This document shows, in pieces, positions 48,601-63,600 of a stretch of 64,000 nucleotides of DNA (within the stretch, counting starts at the first letter, position 1; each line of letters begins with the position of its first letter). The notes beneath the pieces are model-generated. The model made no database searches. It was not told where the DNA came from and saw only the letters and a list, made by a program, of their open reading frames with translations. The translations under genes and the position numbers were made by a program. This DNA is from Bathymodiolus brooksi. Lineage: Eukaryota > Mollusca > Bivalvia > Mytilida > Modiolidae. The stretch spans positions 95,509,353 to 95,573,352 of the forward strand of contig OY804580.1 of NCBI GenBank assembly GCA_963680875.1. The letters are read 5' to 3'.

Positions 48601-51600
48601 TTGATTTAGGACTTCTGATTACCTGTTTGATATCTTTATATTGTAGTGTCTGTCGTTTGATTTAGTACTTCTGATTACCCGTTTGATATCTTCACATTGT
48701 AGTGTCTGTCGTTTGATTTAGGACTTCTGATTACCCGTTTGATATCTTTATATTGTAGTGTCTGTCGTTTGATTTAGTACTTCTGATTACCCGTTTGATA
48801 TCTTCACATTGTAGTGTCTGTCGTTTGATTTAGGACTTCTGATTACCCGTTTGATATCTTTATATTGTAGTGTCTGTCGTTTGATTTAGGACTTCTGATT
48901 ACCCGTTTGATATCTTCACATTGTAGTGTCTGTCGTTTGATTTAGGACTTCTGATTACCCGTTTGATATCTTTATATTGTAGTGTCTGTCGTTTGATTTA
49001 GTACTTCTAATTACCCGTTTGATATCTTCACATTGTAGTGTCTTTCGTTTGATTTAGGACTTCTGATTACCCGTTTGATCTCTTCACATTGTAGTGTCTG
49101 TCGTTTGATTTAGTACTTCTGATTACCCGTTTGATATCTTCACATTGTAGTGTCTGTCGTTTGATTTAGGACTTCTGATTACCTGTTTGATATCTTTATA
49201 TTGTAGTGTCTGTCGTTTGATTTAGGACTTCTGATTACCCGTTTGGTATCTTTATATTGTAGTGTCTGTCGTTTGATTTAGGACTTCTGATTACCCGTTT
49301 GATATCTTTATATTGTAGTGTCTGTCGTTTGATTTAGTACTTCTGATTACCCGTTTGATATCTTCACATTGTAGTGTCTGTCGTTTGATTTAGGACTTCT
49401 GATTACCCGTTTGATATCTTTATATTGTAGTGTCTGTCGTTTGATTTAGTACTTCTGATTACCCGTTTGATATCTTCACATTGTAGTGTCTGTCATTTGA
49501 TTTAGGACTTCTGATTACCCGTTTGATATCTTTATATTGTAGTGTCTGTCGTTTGATTTAGTACTTCTGATTACCCGTTTGATATCTTCACATTGTAGTG
49601 TCTGTCGTTTGATTTAGGACTTCTGATTACCCGTTTGATATCTTTATATTGTAGTGTCTGTCGTTTGATTTAGGACTTCTGATTACCCGTTTGATATCTT
49701 TATATTGTAGTGTCTGTCGTTTGATTTAGGACTTCTGATTACCCGTTTGATATCTTTATATTGTAGTGTCTGTCGTTTGATTTAGGACTTCTGATTACCC
49801 GTTTGGTATCTTTGCATTGTAATGTCTGTTGTTTGATTTAGGACTTCTAATTACCCGTTTGATATCTTTATATTGTAGTGTCTGTCGTTTGATTTAGGAC
49901 TTCTGATTACCTGTTTGATATCTTCACATTGTAGTGTCTGTCGTTTGATTTAGGACTTCTAATTACCCGTTTGGTATCTTTGCATTGTAGTATCTGTCGT
50001 TTGATTTAGGACTTCTGATTACCTGTTTGATATCTTTATATTGTAGTGGCTGTCGTTTGATTTAGGACTTCTGATTACCTGTTTGATATCTTCACATTGT
50101 AGTGTCTGTCGTTTGATTTAGGACTTCTAATTACCCGTTTGATATCTTTATATTGTAGTGTCTGTTGTTTGATTTATGACTTCTGATTACCCGTTTGATA
50201 TCTTTATATTGTAGTGTCTGTCGTTTGATTTAGGACTTCTAATTACCCGTTTGATATCTTCACATTGTAGTGTCTGTCGTTTGATTTAGTACTTCTGATT
50301 ACCTGTTTGGTATCTTTATATTGTAGTGTCTGTCGTTTGATTTAGGACTTCTGATTACCTGTTTGATATCTTCACATTGTAGTGTCTGTCGTTTGATTTA
50401 GGACTTCTGATTACCTGTTTGATATCTTCACATTGTAGTGTCTGTCGTTTGATTTAGGACTTCTAATTACCTGTTTGATATCTTTATATTGTAGTGTCTG
50501 TCGTTTGATTTAGGACTTCTAATTATCCGTTTGATATCTTTATATTGTAGTGTCTATCGTTTGATTTAGTACTTCTAATTACCCGTTTGATATCTTTATA
50601 TTGTAGTGTCTGTCGTTTGATTTAGGACTTCTAATTACCTGTTTGATATCTTTATATTGTAGTGTCTGTCGTTTGATTTAGGACTTCTGATTACCCGTTT
50701 GATATCTTTATATTGTAGTGTCTGTCGTTTGATTTAGGACTTCTAATTACCCGTTTGATATCTTTATATTGTAGTGTCTGTCGTTTGATTTAGGATTTCT
50801 GATTACCTGTTTGATATCTTTATATTGTAGTGTCTGTCGTTTGATTTAGGACTTCTGATTACCCGTTTGATATCCTTATATTGTAGTGTCTGTCGTTTGA
50901 TTTAGGACTTCTGATTACCCGTTTGATATCTTTATATTGTAGTGGCTGTCGTTTGATTTAGGACTTCTGATTACCTGTTTGATATCTTCACATTGTAGTG
51001 TCTGTCGTTTGATTTAGGACTTCTAATTACCCGTTTGATATCTTTATATTGTAGTGTCTGTTGTTTGATTTATGACTTCTGATTACCCGTTTGATATCTT
51101 TATATTGTAGTGTCTGTCGTTTGATTTAGTACTTCTGATTACCCGTTTGATATCTTCACATTGTAGTGTCTGTCGTTTGATTTAGGACTTCTGATTACCC
51201 GTTTGATATCTTTATATTGTAGTGTCTGTCGTTTGATTTAGTACTTCTGATTACCCGTTTGATATCTTCACATTGTAGTGTCTGTCGTTTGATTTAGGAC
51301 TTCTGATTACCCGTTTGATATCTTTATATTGTAGTGTCTGTCGTTTGATTTAGTACTTCTGATTACCCGTTTGATATCTTCACATTGTAGTGTCTGTCGT
51401 TTGATTTAGGACTTCTGATTACCCGTTTGATATCTTTATATTGTAGTGTCTGTCGTTTGATTTAGGACTTCTGATTACCCGTTTGATATCTTTATATTGT
51501 AGTGTCTGTCGTTTGATTTAGGACTTCTGATTACCCGTTTGATATCTTTATATTGTAGTGTCTGTCGTTTGATTTAGGACTTCTGATTACCCGTTTGGTA

Positions 51601-54600
51601 TCTTTGCATTGTAGTGTCTGTCGTTTGATTTAGGACTTCTAATTACCCGTTTGATATCTTTATATTGTAGTGTCTGTCGTTTGATTTAGGACTTCTGATT
51701 ACCTGTTTGATATCTTCACATTGTAGTGTCTGTCGTTTGATTTAGGACTTCTAATTACCCGTTTGGTATCTTTGCATTGTAGTATCTGTCGTTTGATTTA
51801 GGACTTCTGATTACCTGTTTGATATCTTTATATTGTAGTGGCTGTCGTTTGATTTAGGACTTCTGATTACCCGTTTGATATCTTCACATTGTAGTGTCTG
51901 TCGTTTGATTTAGGACTTCTAATTACCCGTTTGATATCTTTATATTGTAGTGTCTGTTGTTTGATTTATGACTTCTGATTACCCGTTTGATATCTTTATA
52001 TTGTAGTGTCTGTCGTTTGATTTAGGACTTCTAATTACCCGTTTGATATCTTCACATTGTAGTGTCTGTCGTTTGATTTAGTACTTCTGATTACCTGTTT
52101 GGTATCTTTATATTGTAGTGTCTGTCGTTTGATTTAGGACTTCTGATTACCTGTTTGATATCTTCACATTGTAGTGTCTGTCGTTTGATTTAGGACTTCT
52201 GATTACCTGTTTGATATCTTCACATTGTAGTGTCTGTCGTTTGATTTAGGACTTCTAATTACCTGTTTGATATCTTTATATTGTAGTGTCTGTCGTTTGA
52301 TTTAGGACTTCTAATTATCCGTTTGATATCTTTATATTGTAGTGTCTGTCGTTTGATTTAGTACTTCTAATTACCCGTTTGATATCTTTATATTGTAGTG
52401 TCTGTCGTTTGATTTAGGACTTCTAATTACCTGTTTGATATCTTTATATTGTAGTGTCTGTCGTTTGATTTAGGACTTCTGATTACCCGTTTGATATCTT
52501 TATATTGTAGTGTCTGTCGTTTGATTTAGGACTTCTAATTACCCGTTTGATATCTTTATATTGTAGTGTCTGTCGTTTGATTTAGGATTTCTGATTACCT
52601 GTTTGATATCTTTATATTGTAGTGTCTGTCGTTTGATTTAGGACTTCTGATTACCCGTTTGATATCCTTATATTGTAGTGTCTGTCGTTTGATTTAGGAC
52701 TTCTGATTACCCGTTTGATATCTTTATATTGTAGTGGCTGTCGTTTGATTTAGGACTTCTGATTACCTGTTTGATATCTTCACATTGTAGTGTCTGTCGT
52801 TTGATTTAGGACTTCTAATTACCCGTTTGATATCTTTATATTGAAGTGTCTGTTGTTTGATTTATGACTTCTGATTACCCGTTTGATATCTTTATATTGT
52901 AGTGTCTGTCGTTTGATTTAGGACTTCTGATTACCCGTTTGGTATCTTTGCATTGTAGTGTCTGTCGTTTGATTTAGTACTTCTGATTACCCGTTTGGTA
53001 TCTTTATATTGTAGTGTCTGTCGTTTGATTTAGTACTTCTGATTACCCGTTTGATATCTTCACATTGTAGTGTCTGTCGTTTGATTTAGGACTTCTAATT
53101 ACCCGTTTGGTATCTTTGCATTGTAGTGTCTGTCGTTTGATTTAGGACTTCTGATTACCCGTTTGATATCTTTGCATTGTAGTGTCTGTCGTTTGATTTA
53201 GGACTTCTGATTACCTGTTTGATATCTTCACATTGTAGTGTCTGTCGTTTGATTTAGGACTTCTGATTAACCGTTTGGTATCTTTGCATTGTAGTGTCTG
53301 TCGTTTGATTTAGGACTTCTGATTACCCGTTTGATATCTTTATATTGTAGTGTCTGTCGTTTGATTTAGGACTTCTGATTACCCGTTTGATATCTTCACA
53401 TTGTAGTGTCTGTCGTTTGATTTAGTACTTCTGATTACCAGTTTGATATCTTCACATTGTAGTGTCTGTCGTTTGAATTAGGACTTCTGATTACCCGTTT
53501 GGTATCTTTGCATTGTAGTGTCTGTCGTTTGATTTAGGACTTCTGATTACCCGTTTGGTATCTTTGCATTGTAGTGTCTGTCGTTTGATTTAGGACTTCT
53601 GATTACCCGTTTGATATCTTTATATTGTAGTGTCTGTCGTTTGATTTAGGACTTCTGATTACCCGTTTGGTATCTTTGCATTGTAGTGTCTGTCGTTTGA
53701 TTTAGGACTTCTGATTACCCGTTTGATATCTTTATATTGTAGTGTCTGTCGTTTGATTTAGGACTTCTAATTACCCGTTTGATATCTTTATATTGTAGTG
53801 TCTGTCGTTTGATTTAGGACTTCTGATTACCCGTTTGATATCTTCACATTGTAGTGTCTGTCGTTTGATTTAGGACTTCTGATTACCCGTTTGATATCTT
53901 TATATTGTAGTGTCTGTCGTTTGATTTAGTACTTCTAATTACCCGTTTGATATCTTCACATTTTAGTGTCTGTCGTTTGATTTAGGACTTCTGATTACCC
54001 GTTTGATCTCTTCACATTGTAGTGTCTGTCGTTTGATTTAGTACTTCTGATTACCCGTTTGATATCTTCACATTGTAGTGTCTGTCGTTTGACTTAGGAC
54101 TTCTGATTACCTGTTTGATATCTTTATATTGTAGTGTCTGTCGTTTGATTTAGTACTTCTGATTACCCGTTTGATATCTTCACATTGTAGTGTCTGTCGT
54201 TTGATTTAGGACTTCTGATTACCCGTTTGATATCTTTATATTGTAGTGTCTGTCGTTTGATTTAGTACTTCTGATTACCCGTTTGATATCTTCACATTGT
54301 AGTGTCTGTCGTTTGATTTAGGACTTCTGATTACCCGTTTGATATCTTTATATTGTAGTGTCTGTCGTTTGATTTAGGACTTCTGATTACCCGTTTGATA
54401 TCTTCACATTGTAGTGTCTGTCGTTTGATTTAGGACTTCTGATTACCCGTTTGATATATTTATATTGTAGTGTCTGTCGTTTGATTTAGTACTTCTAATT
54501 ACCCGTTTGATATCTTCACATTGTAGTGTCTGTCGTTTGATTTAGGACTTCTGATTACCCGTTTGATCTCTTCACATTGTAGTGTCTGTCGTTTGATTTA

Positions 54601-57600
54601 GTACTTCTGATTACCCGTTTGATATCTTCACATTGTAGTGTCTGTCGTTTGATTTAGGACTTCTGATTACCTGTTTGATATCTTTATATTGTAGTGTCTG
54701 TCGTTTGGTTTAGTACTTCTGATTACCCGTTTGATATCTTCACATTGTAGTGTCTGTCGTTTGATTTAGGACTTCTGATTACCCGTTTGATATCTTTATA
54801 TTGTAGTGTCTGTCGTTTGATTTAGTACTTCTGATTACCCGTTTGATATCTTCACATTGTAGTGTCTGTCGTTTGAATTAGGACTTCTGATTACCCGTTT
54901 GATATCTTTATATTGTAGTGTCTGTCGTTTGATTTAGGACTTCTGATTACCCGTTTGATATCTTTATATTGTAGTGTCTGTCGTTTGATTTAGGACTTCT
55001 GATTACCCGTTTGGTATCTTTGCATTGTAGTGTCTGTCGTTTGATTTAGGACTTCTAATTACCCGTTTGATATCTTTATATTGTAGTGTCTGTCGTTTGA
55101 TTTAGGACTTCTGATTACCTGTTTGATATCTTCACATTGTAGTGTCTGTCGTTTGATTTAGTACTTCTAATTACCCGTTTGATATCTTCACATTTTAGTG
55201 TCTGTCGTTTGATTTAGGACTTCTGATTACCCGTTTGATCTCTTCACATTGTAGTGTCTGTCGTTTGATTTAGTACTTCTGATTACCCGTTTGATATCTT
55301 CACATTGTAGTGTCTGTCGTTTGAATTAGGACTTCTGATTACCTGTTTGATATCTTTATATTGTAGTGTCTGTCGTTTGATTTAGGACTTCTGATTACCC
55401 GTTTGGTATCTTTATATTGTAGTGTCTGTCGTTTGATTTAGGACTTCTGATTACCCGTTTGGTATCTTTGCATTGTAGTGTCTGTCGTTTGATTTAGTAC
55501 TTCTGATTACCCGTTTGGTATCTTTATATTGTAGTGTCTGTCGTTTGATTTAGTACTTCTGATTACCCGTTTGATATCTTCACATTGTAGTGTCTGTCGT
55601 TTGATTTAGGACTTCTAATTACCCGTTTGGTATCTTTGCATTGTAGTGTCTGTCGTTTGATTTAGGACTTCTGATTACCCGTTTGATATCTTTGCATTGT
55701 AGTGTCTGTCGTTTGATTTAGGACTTCTGATTACCTGTTTGATATCTTCACATTGTAGTGTCTGTCGTTTGATTTAGGACTTCTGATTAACCGTTTGGTA
55801 TCTTTGCATTGTAGTGTCTGTCGTTTGATTTAGGACTTCTGATTACCCGTTTGATATCTTTATATTGTAGTGTCTGTCGTTTGATTTAGGACTTCTGATT
55901 ACCCGTTTGATATCTTCACATTGTAGTGTCTGTCGTTTGATTTAGTACTTCTGATTACCCGTTTGATATCTTCACATTGTAGTGTCTGTCGTTTGAATTA
56001 GGACTTCTGATTACCCGTTTGGTATCTTTGCATTGTAGTGTCTGTCGTTTGATTTAGGACTTCTGATTATCCGTTTGGTATCTTTGCATTGTAGTGTCTG
56101 TCGTTTGATTTAGGACTTCTGATTACCCGTTTGATATCTTTATATTGTAGTGTCTGTCGTTTGATTTAGGACTTCTGATTACCCGTTTGGTATCTTTGCA
56201 TTGTAGTGTCTGTCGTTTGATTTAGGACTTCTGATTACCCGTTTGATATCTTTATATTGTAGTGTCTGTCGTTTGATTTAGGACTTCTAATTACCCGTTT
56301 GATATCTTTATATTGTAGTGTCTGTCGTTTGATTTAGGACTTCTGATTACCCGTTTGATATCTTCACATTGTAGTGTCTGTCGTTTGATTTAGGACTTCT
56401 GATTACCCGTTTGATATCTTTATATTGTAGTGTCTGTCGTTTGATTTAGTACTTCTAATTACCCGTTTGATATCTTCACATTTTAGTGTCTGTCGTTTGA
56501 TTTAGGACTTCTGATTACCCGTTTGATCTCTTCACATTGTAGTGTCTGTCGTTTGATTTAGTACTTCTGATTACCCGTTTGATATCTTCACATTGTAGTG
56601 TCTGTCGTTTGATTTAGGACTTCTGATTACCTGTTTGATATCTTTATATTGTAGTGTCTGTCGTTTAATTTAGTACTTCTGATTACCCGTTTGATATCTT
56701 CACATTGTAGTGTCTGTCGTTTGATTTAGGACTTCTGATTACCCGTTTGATATCTTTATATTGTAGTGTCTGTCGTTTAATTTAGTACTTCTGATTACCC
56801 GTTTGATATCTTCACATTGTAGTGTCTGTCGTTTGATTTAGGACTTCTGATTACCCGTTTGATATCTTTATATTGTAGTGTCTGTCGTTTGATTTAGGAC
56901 TTCTGATTACCCGTTTGATATCTTCACATTGTAGTGTCTGTCGTTTGATTTAGGACTTCTGATTACCCGTTTGATATCTTTATATTGTAGTGTCTGTCGT
57001 TTGATTTAGTACTTCTAATTACCCGTTTGATATCTTCACATTGTAGTGTCTGTCGTTTGATTTAGGACTTCTGATTACCCGTTTGATCTCTTCACATTGT
57101 AGTGTCTGTCGTTTGATTTAGTACTTCTGATTACCCGTTTGATATCTTCACATTGTAGTGTCTGTCGTTTGATTTAGGACTTCTGATTACCTGTTTGATA
57201 TCTTTATATTGTAGTGTCTGTCGTTTGGTTTAGTACTTCTGATTACCCGTTTGATATCTTCACATTGTAGTGTCTGTCGTTTGATTTAGGACTTCTGATT
57301 ACCCGTTTGATATCTTTATATTGTAGTGTCTGTCGTTTGATTTAGTACTTCTGATTACCCGTTTGATATCTTCACATTGTAGTGTCTGTCGTTTGATTTA
57401 GGACTTCTGATTACCCGTTTGATATCTTTATATTGTAGTGTCTGTCGTTTGATTTAGGACTTCTGATTACCCGTTTGATATCTTTATATTGTAGTGTCTG
57501 TCGTTTGATTTAGGACTTCTGATTACCCGTTTGGTATCTTTGCATTGTAGTGTCTGTCGTTTGATTTAGGACTTCTAATTACCCGTTTGATATCTTTATA

Positions 57601-60600
57601 TTGTAGTGTCTGTCGTTTGATTTAGGACTTCTGATTACCTGTTTGATATCTTCACATTGTAGTGTCTGTCGTTTGATTTAGTACTTCTAATTACCCGTTT
57701 GATATCTTCACATTTTAGTGTCTGTCGTTTGATTTAGGACTTCTGATTACCCGTTTGATCTCTTCACATTGTAGTGTCTGTCGTTTGATTTAGTACTTCT
57801 GATTACCCGTTTGATATCTTCACATTGTAGTGTCTGTCGTTTGATTTAGGACTTCTGATTACCTGTTTGATATCTTTATATTGTAGTGTCTGTCGTTTGA
57901 TTTAGTACTTCTGATTACCCGTTTGATATCTTCACATTGTAGTGTCTGTCGTTTGATTTAGGACTTCTGATTACCCGTTTGATATCTTTATATTGTAGTG
58001 TCTGTCGTTTGATTTAGTACTTCTGATTACCCGTTTGATATCTTCACATTGTAGTGTCTGTCGTTTGATTTAGGACTTCTGATTACCCGTTTGATATCTT
58101 TATATTGTAGTGTCTGTCGTTTGATTTAGGACTTCTGATTACCCGTTTGATATCTTCACATTGTAGTGTCTGTCGTTTGATTTAGGACTTCTGATTACCC
58201 GTTTGATATCTTTATATTGTAGTGTCTGTCGTTTGATTTAGTACTTCTAATTACCCGTTTGATATCTTCACATTGTAGTGTCTTTCGTTTGATTTAGGAC
58301 TTCTGATTACCCGTTTGATCTCTTCACATTGTAGTGTCTGTCGTTTGATTTAGTACTTCTGATTACCCGTTTGATATCTTCACATTGTAGTGTCTGTCGT
58401 TTGATTTAGGACTTCTGATTACCTGTTTGATATCTTTATATTGTAGTGTCTGTCGTTTGATTTAGGACTTCTGATTACCCGTTTGGTATCTTTATATTGT
58501 AGTGTCTGTCGTTTGATTTAGGACTTCTGATTACCCGTTTGATATCTTTATATTGTAGTGTCTGTCGTTTGATTTAGTACTTCTGATTACCCGTTTGATA
58601 TCTTCACATTGTAGTGTCTGTCGTTTGATTTAGGACTTCTGATTACCCGTTTGATATCTTTATATTGTAGTGTCTGTCGTTTGATTTAGTACTTCTGATT
58701 ACCCGTTTGATATCTTCACATTGTAGTGTCTGTCATTTGATTTAGGACTTCTGATTACCCGTTTGATATCTTTATATTGTAGTGTCTGTCGTTTGATTTA
58801 GTACTTCTGATTACCCGTTTGATATCTTCACATTGTAGTGTCTGTCGTTTGATTTAGGACTTCTGATTACCCGTTTGATATCTTTATATTGTAGTGTCTG
58901 TCGTTTGATTTAGGACTTCTGATTACCCGTTTGATATCTTTATATTGTAGTGTCTGTCGTTTGATTTAGGACTTCTGATTACCCGTTTGATATCTTTATA
59001 TTGTAGTGTCTGTCGTTTGATTTAGGACTTCTGATTACCCGTTTGGTATCTTTGCATTGTAATGTCTGTCGTTTGATTTAGGACTTCTAATTACCCGTTT
59101 GATATCTTTATATTGTAGTGTCTGTCGTTTGATTTAGGACTTCTGATTACCTGTTTGATATCTTCACATTGTAGTGTCTGTCGTTTGATTTAGGACTTCT
59201 AATTACCCGTTTGGTATCTTTGCATTGTAGTATCTGTCGTTTGATTTAGGACTTCTGATTACCTGTTTGATATCTTTATATTGTAGTGGCTGTCGTTTGA
59301 TTTAGGACTTCTGATTACCTGTTTGATATCTTCACATTGTAGTGTCTGTCGTTTGATTTAGGACTTCTAATTACCCGTTTGATATCTTTATATTGTAGTG
59401 TCTGTTGTTTGATTTATGACTTCTGATTACCCGTTTGATATCTTTATATTGTAGTGTCTGTCGTTTGATTTAGGACTTCTAATTACCCGTTTGATATCTT
59501 CACATTGTAGTGTCTGTCGTTTGATTTAGTACTTCTGATTACCTGTTTGGTATCTTTATATTGTAGTGTCTGTCGTTTGATTTAGGACTTCTGATTACCT
59601 GTTTGATATCTTCACATTGTAGTGTCTGTCGTTTGATTTAGGACTTCTGATTACCTGTTTGATATCTTCACATTGTAGTGTCTGTCGTTTGATTTAGGAC
59701 TTCTAATTACCTGTTTGATATCTTTATATTGTAGTGTCTGTCGTTTGATTTAGGACTTCTAATTATCCGTTTGATATCTTTATATTGTAGTGTCTATCGT
59801 TTGATTAAGTACTTCTAATTACCCGTTTGATATCTTTATATTGTAGTGTCTGTCGTTTGATTTAGGACTTCTAATTACCTGTTTGATATCTTTATATTGT
59901 AGTGTCTGTCGTTTGATTTAGGACTTCTGATTACCCGTTTGATATCTTTATATTGTAGTGTCTGTCGTTTGATTTAGGACTTCTAATTACCCGTTTGATA
60001 TCTTTATATTGTAGTGTCTGTCGTTTGATTTAGGATTTCTGATTACCTGTTTGATATCTTTATATTGTAGTGTCTGTCGTTTGATTTAGGACTTCTGATT
60101 ACCCGTTTGATATCCTTATATTGTAGTGTCTGTCGTTTGATTTAGGACTTCTGATTACCCGTTTGATATCTTTATATTGTAGTGGCTGTCGTTTGATTTA
60201 GGACTTCTGATTACCTGTTTGATATCTTCACATTGTAGTGTCTGTCGTTTGATTTAGGACTTCTAATTACCCGTTTGATATCTTTATATTGTAGTGTCTG
60301 TTGTTTGATTTATGACTTCTGATTACCCGTTTGATATCTTTATATTGTAGTGTCTGTCGTTTGATTTAGTACTTCTGATTACCCGTTTGATATCTTCACA
60401 TTGTAGTGTCTGTCGTTTGATTTAGGACTTCTGATTACCCGTTTGATATCTTTATATTGTAGTGTCTGTCGTTTGATTTAGTACTTCTGATTACCCGTTT
60501 GATATCTTCACATTGTAGTGTCTGTCGTTTGATTTAGGACTTCTGATTACCCGTTTGATATCTTTATATTGTAGTGTCTGTCGTTTGATTTAGTACTTCT

Positions 60601-63600
60601 GATTACCCGTTTGATATCTTCACATTGTAGTGTCTGTCGTTTGATTTAGGACTTCTGATTACCCGTTTGATATCTTTATATTGTAGTGTCTGTCGTTTGA
60701 TTTAGGACTTCTGATTACCCGTTTGATATCTTTATATTGTAGTGTCTGTCGTTTGATTTAGGACTTCTGATTACCCGTTTGATATCTTTATATAGTAGTG
60801 TCTGTCGTTTGATTTAGGACTTCTGATTACCCGTTTGGTATCTTTGCATTGTAGTGTCTGTCGTTTGATTTAGGACTTCTAATTACCCGTTTGATATCTT
60901 TATATTGTAGTGTCTGTCGTTTGATTTAGGACTTCTGATTACCTGTTTGATATCTTCACATTGTAGTGTCTGTCGTTTGATTTAGGACTTCTAATTACCC
61001 GTTTGGTATCTTTGCATTGTAGTATCTGTCGTTTGATTTAGGACTTCTGATTACCTGTTTGATATCTTTATATTGTAGTGGCTGTCGTTTGATTTAGGAC
61101 TTCTGATTACCTGTTTGATATCTTCACATTGTAGTGTCTGTCGTTTGATTTAGGACTTCTAATTACCCGTTTGATATCTTTATATTGTAGTGTCTGTTGT
61201 TTGATTTATGACTTCTGATTACCCGTTTGATATCTTTATATTGTAGTGTCTGTCGTTTGATTTAGGACTTCTAATTACCCGTTTGATATCTTCACATTGT
61301 AGTGTCTGTCGTTTGATTTAGTACTTCTGATTACCTGTTTGGTATCTTTATATTGTAGTGTCTGTCGTTTGATTTAGGACTTCTGATTACCTGTTTGATA
61401 TCTTCACATTGTAGTGTCTGTCGTTTGATTTAGGACTTCTGATTACCTGTTTGATATCTTCACATTGTAGTGTCTGTCGTTTGATTTAGGACTTCTAATT
61501 ACCTGTTTGATATCTTTATATTGTAGTGTCTGTCGTTTGATTTATGACTTCTAATTATCCGTTTGATATCTTTATATTGTAGTGTCTGTCGTTTGATTTA
61601 GTACTTCTAATTACCCGTTTGATATCTTTATATTGTAGTGTCTGTCGTTTGATTTAGGACTTCTAATTACCTGTTTGATATCTTTATATTGTAGTGTCTG
61701 TCGTTTGATTTAGGACTTCTGATTACCCGTTTGATATCTTTATATTGTAGTGTCTGTCGTTTGATTTAGGACTTCTAATTACCCGTTTGATATCTTTATA
61801 TTGTAGTGTCTGTCGTTTGATTTAGGATTTCTGATTACCTGTTTGATATCTTTATATTGTAGTGTCTGTCGTTTGATTTAGGACTTCTGATTACCCGTTT
61901 GATATCCTTATATTGTAGTGTCTGTCGTTTGATTTAGGACTTCTGATTACCCGTTTGATATCTTTATATTGTAGTGGCTGTCGTTTGATTTAGGACTTCT
62001 GATTACCTGTTTGATATCTTCACATTGTAGTGTCTGTCGTTTGATTTAGGACTTCTAATTACCCGTTTGATATCTTTATATTGAAGTGTCTGTTGTTTGA
62101 TTTATGACTTCTGATTACCCGTTTGATATCTTTATATTGTAGTGTCTGTCGTTTGATTTAGGACTTCTAATTACCCGTTTGATATCTTCACATTGTAGTG
62201 TCTGTCGTTTGATTTAGTACTTCTGATTACCTGTTTGGTATCTTTATATTGTAGTGTCTGTCGTTTGATTTAGGACTTCTGATTACCTGTTTGATATCTT
62301 CACATTGTAGTGTCTGTCGTTTGATTTAGGACTTCTGATTACCTGTTTGATATCTTCACATTGTAGTGTCTGTCGTTTGATTTAGGACTTCTAATTACCT
62401 GTTTGATATCTTTATATTGTAGTGTCTGTCGTTTGATTTAGGACTTCTAATTACCCGTTTGATATCTTTATATTGTAGTGTCTGTCGTTTGATTTAGTAC
62501 TTCTAATTACCCGTTTGATATCTTTATATCGTAGTGTCTGTCGTTTGATTTAGGACTTCTAATTACCTGTTTGATATCTTTATATTGTAGTGTCTGTCGT
62601 TTGATTTAGGACTTCTGATTACCCGTTTGATATCTTTATATTGTAGTGTCTGTCGTTTGATTTAGGACTTCTAATTACCCGTTTGATATCGTTATATTGT
62701 AGTGTCTGTCGTTTGATTTAGGATTTCTGATTACCTGTTTGATATCTTTATATTGTAGTGTCTGTCGTTTGATTTAGGACTTCTGATTACCCGTTTGATA
62801 TCCTTATATTGTAGTGTCTGTCGTTTGATTTAGGACTTCTAATTACCCGTTTGATATCTTTATATTGTAGTGTCTGTCGTTTGATTTAGGACTTCTGATT
62901 ACCCGTTTGGTATCTTTGCATTGTAGTGTCTGTCGTTTGATTTAGTACTTCTGATTACACGTTTGATATCTTCACATTGTAGTGTCTGTCAATTGATTTA
63001 GGACTTCTGATTACCCGTTTGATATCTTTATATTGTAGTGTCTGTCGTTTGATTTAGGACTTCTGATTACCCGTTTGATATCTTCACATTGTAGTGTCTG
63101 TCGTTTGATTTAGGACTTCTAATTACCCGTTTGATATCTTCACATTGTAGTGTCTGTCGTTTGAATTAGGACTTCTGATTACCCGTTTGGTATCTTTGCA
63201 TTGTAGTGTCTGTCGTTTGATTTAGTACTTCTGATTACCCGTTTGATATCTTCACATTGTAGTGTCTGTCGTTTGATTTAGGACTTCTGATTACCCGTTT
63301 GATATCTTCACATTGTAGTGTCTGTCGTTTGATTTAGGACTTCTGATTACCCGTTTGGTATCTTTGCATTGTAGTGTCTGTCGTTTGATTTAGTACTTCT
63401 GATTACCTGTTTGATATCTTTATATTGTAGTGTCTGTCGTTTGATTTAGTACTTCTAATTACCCGTTTGATATCTTTATATTGTAGTGTCTGTCGTTTGA
63501 TTTAGGACTTCTGATTACCCGTTTGATATCCTTATATTGTAGTGTCTGTCGTTTGATTTAGGACTTCTGATTACCCGTTTGATATCTTCACATTGTAGTG

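Larger units (their letters stand above)
43655..48694 (+). repeat. Tandem pair of 45-monomer (2520-bp) blocks
   Basis: About 43.65-46.17 kb recurs at 46.17-48.69 kb with 2520-base spacing (GATTAACCG at 44027 and 46547; GATCTCTTCAC units; CATTTTAGTG units). The first copy contains the 208-bp spacer; the second has four ordinary monomers at the equivalent place (47984-48191). The pair was copied with the 9240-bp block to about 52895-57934. Confidence 0.87.
43655..62134 (+). repeat. Tandem pair of 165-monomer (9240-bp) blocks
   Basis: About 43655-52894 recurs at about 52895-62134. Marks exactly 9240 apart: GATTAACCG (44027 and 53267; 46547 and 55787), ATTACCAGTTTG (about 44195 and 53435), CATTTTAGTG units, TTGCATTGTAATG (about 49810 and 59050), GTAGTATCTG (about 51780 and 61020), ATTGAAGTGTC (about 52842 and 62082). 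Apart from the spacer at 45464-45671, the differences I saw are scattered single bases. Copy one ends and copy two begins between about 52895 and 52928. Confidence 0.9.
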
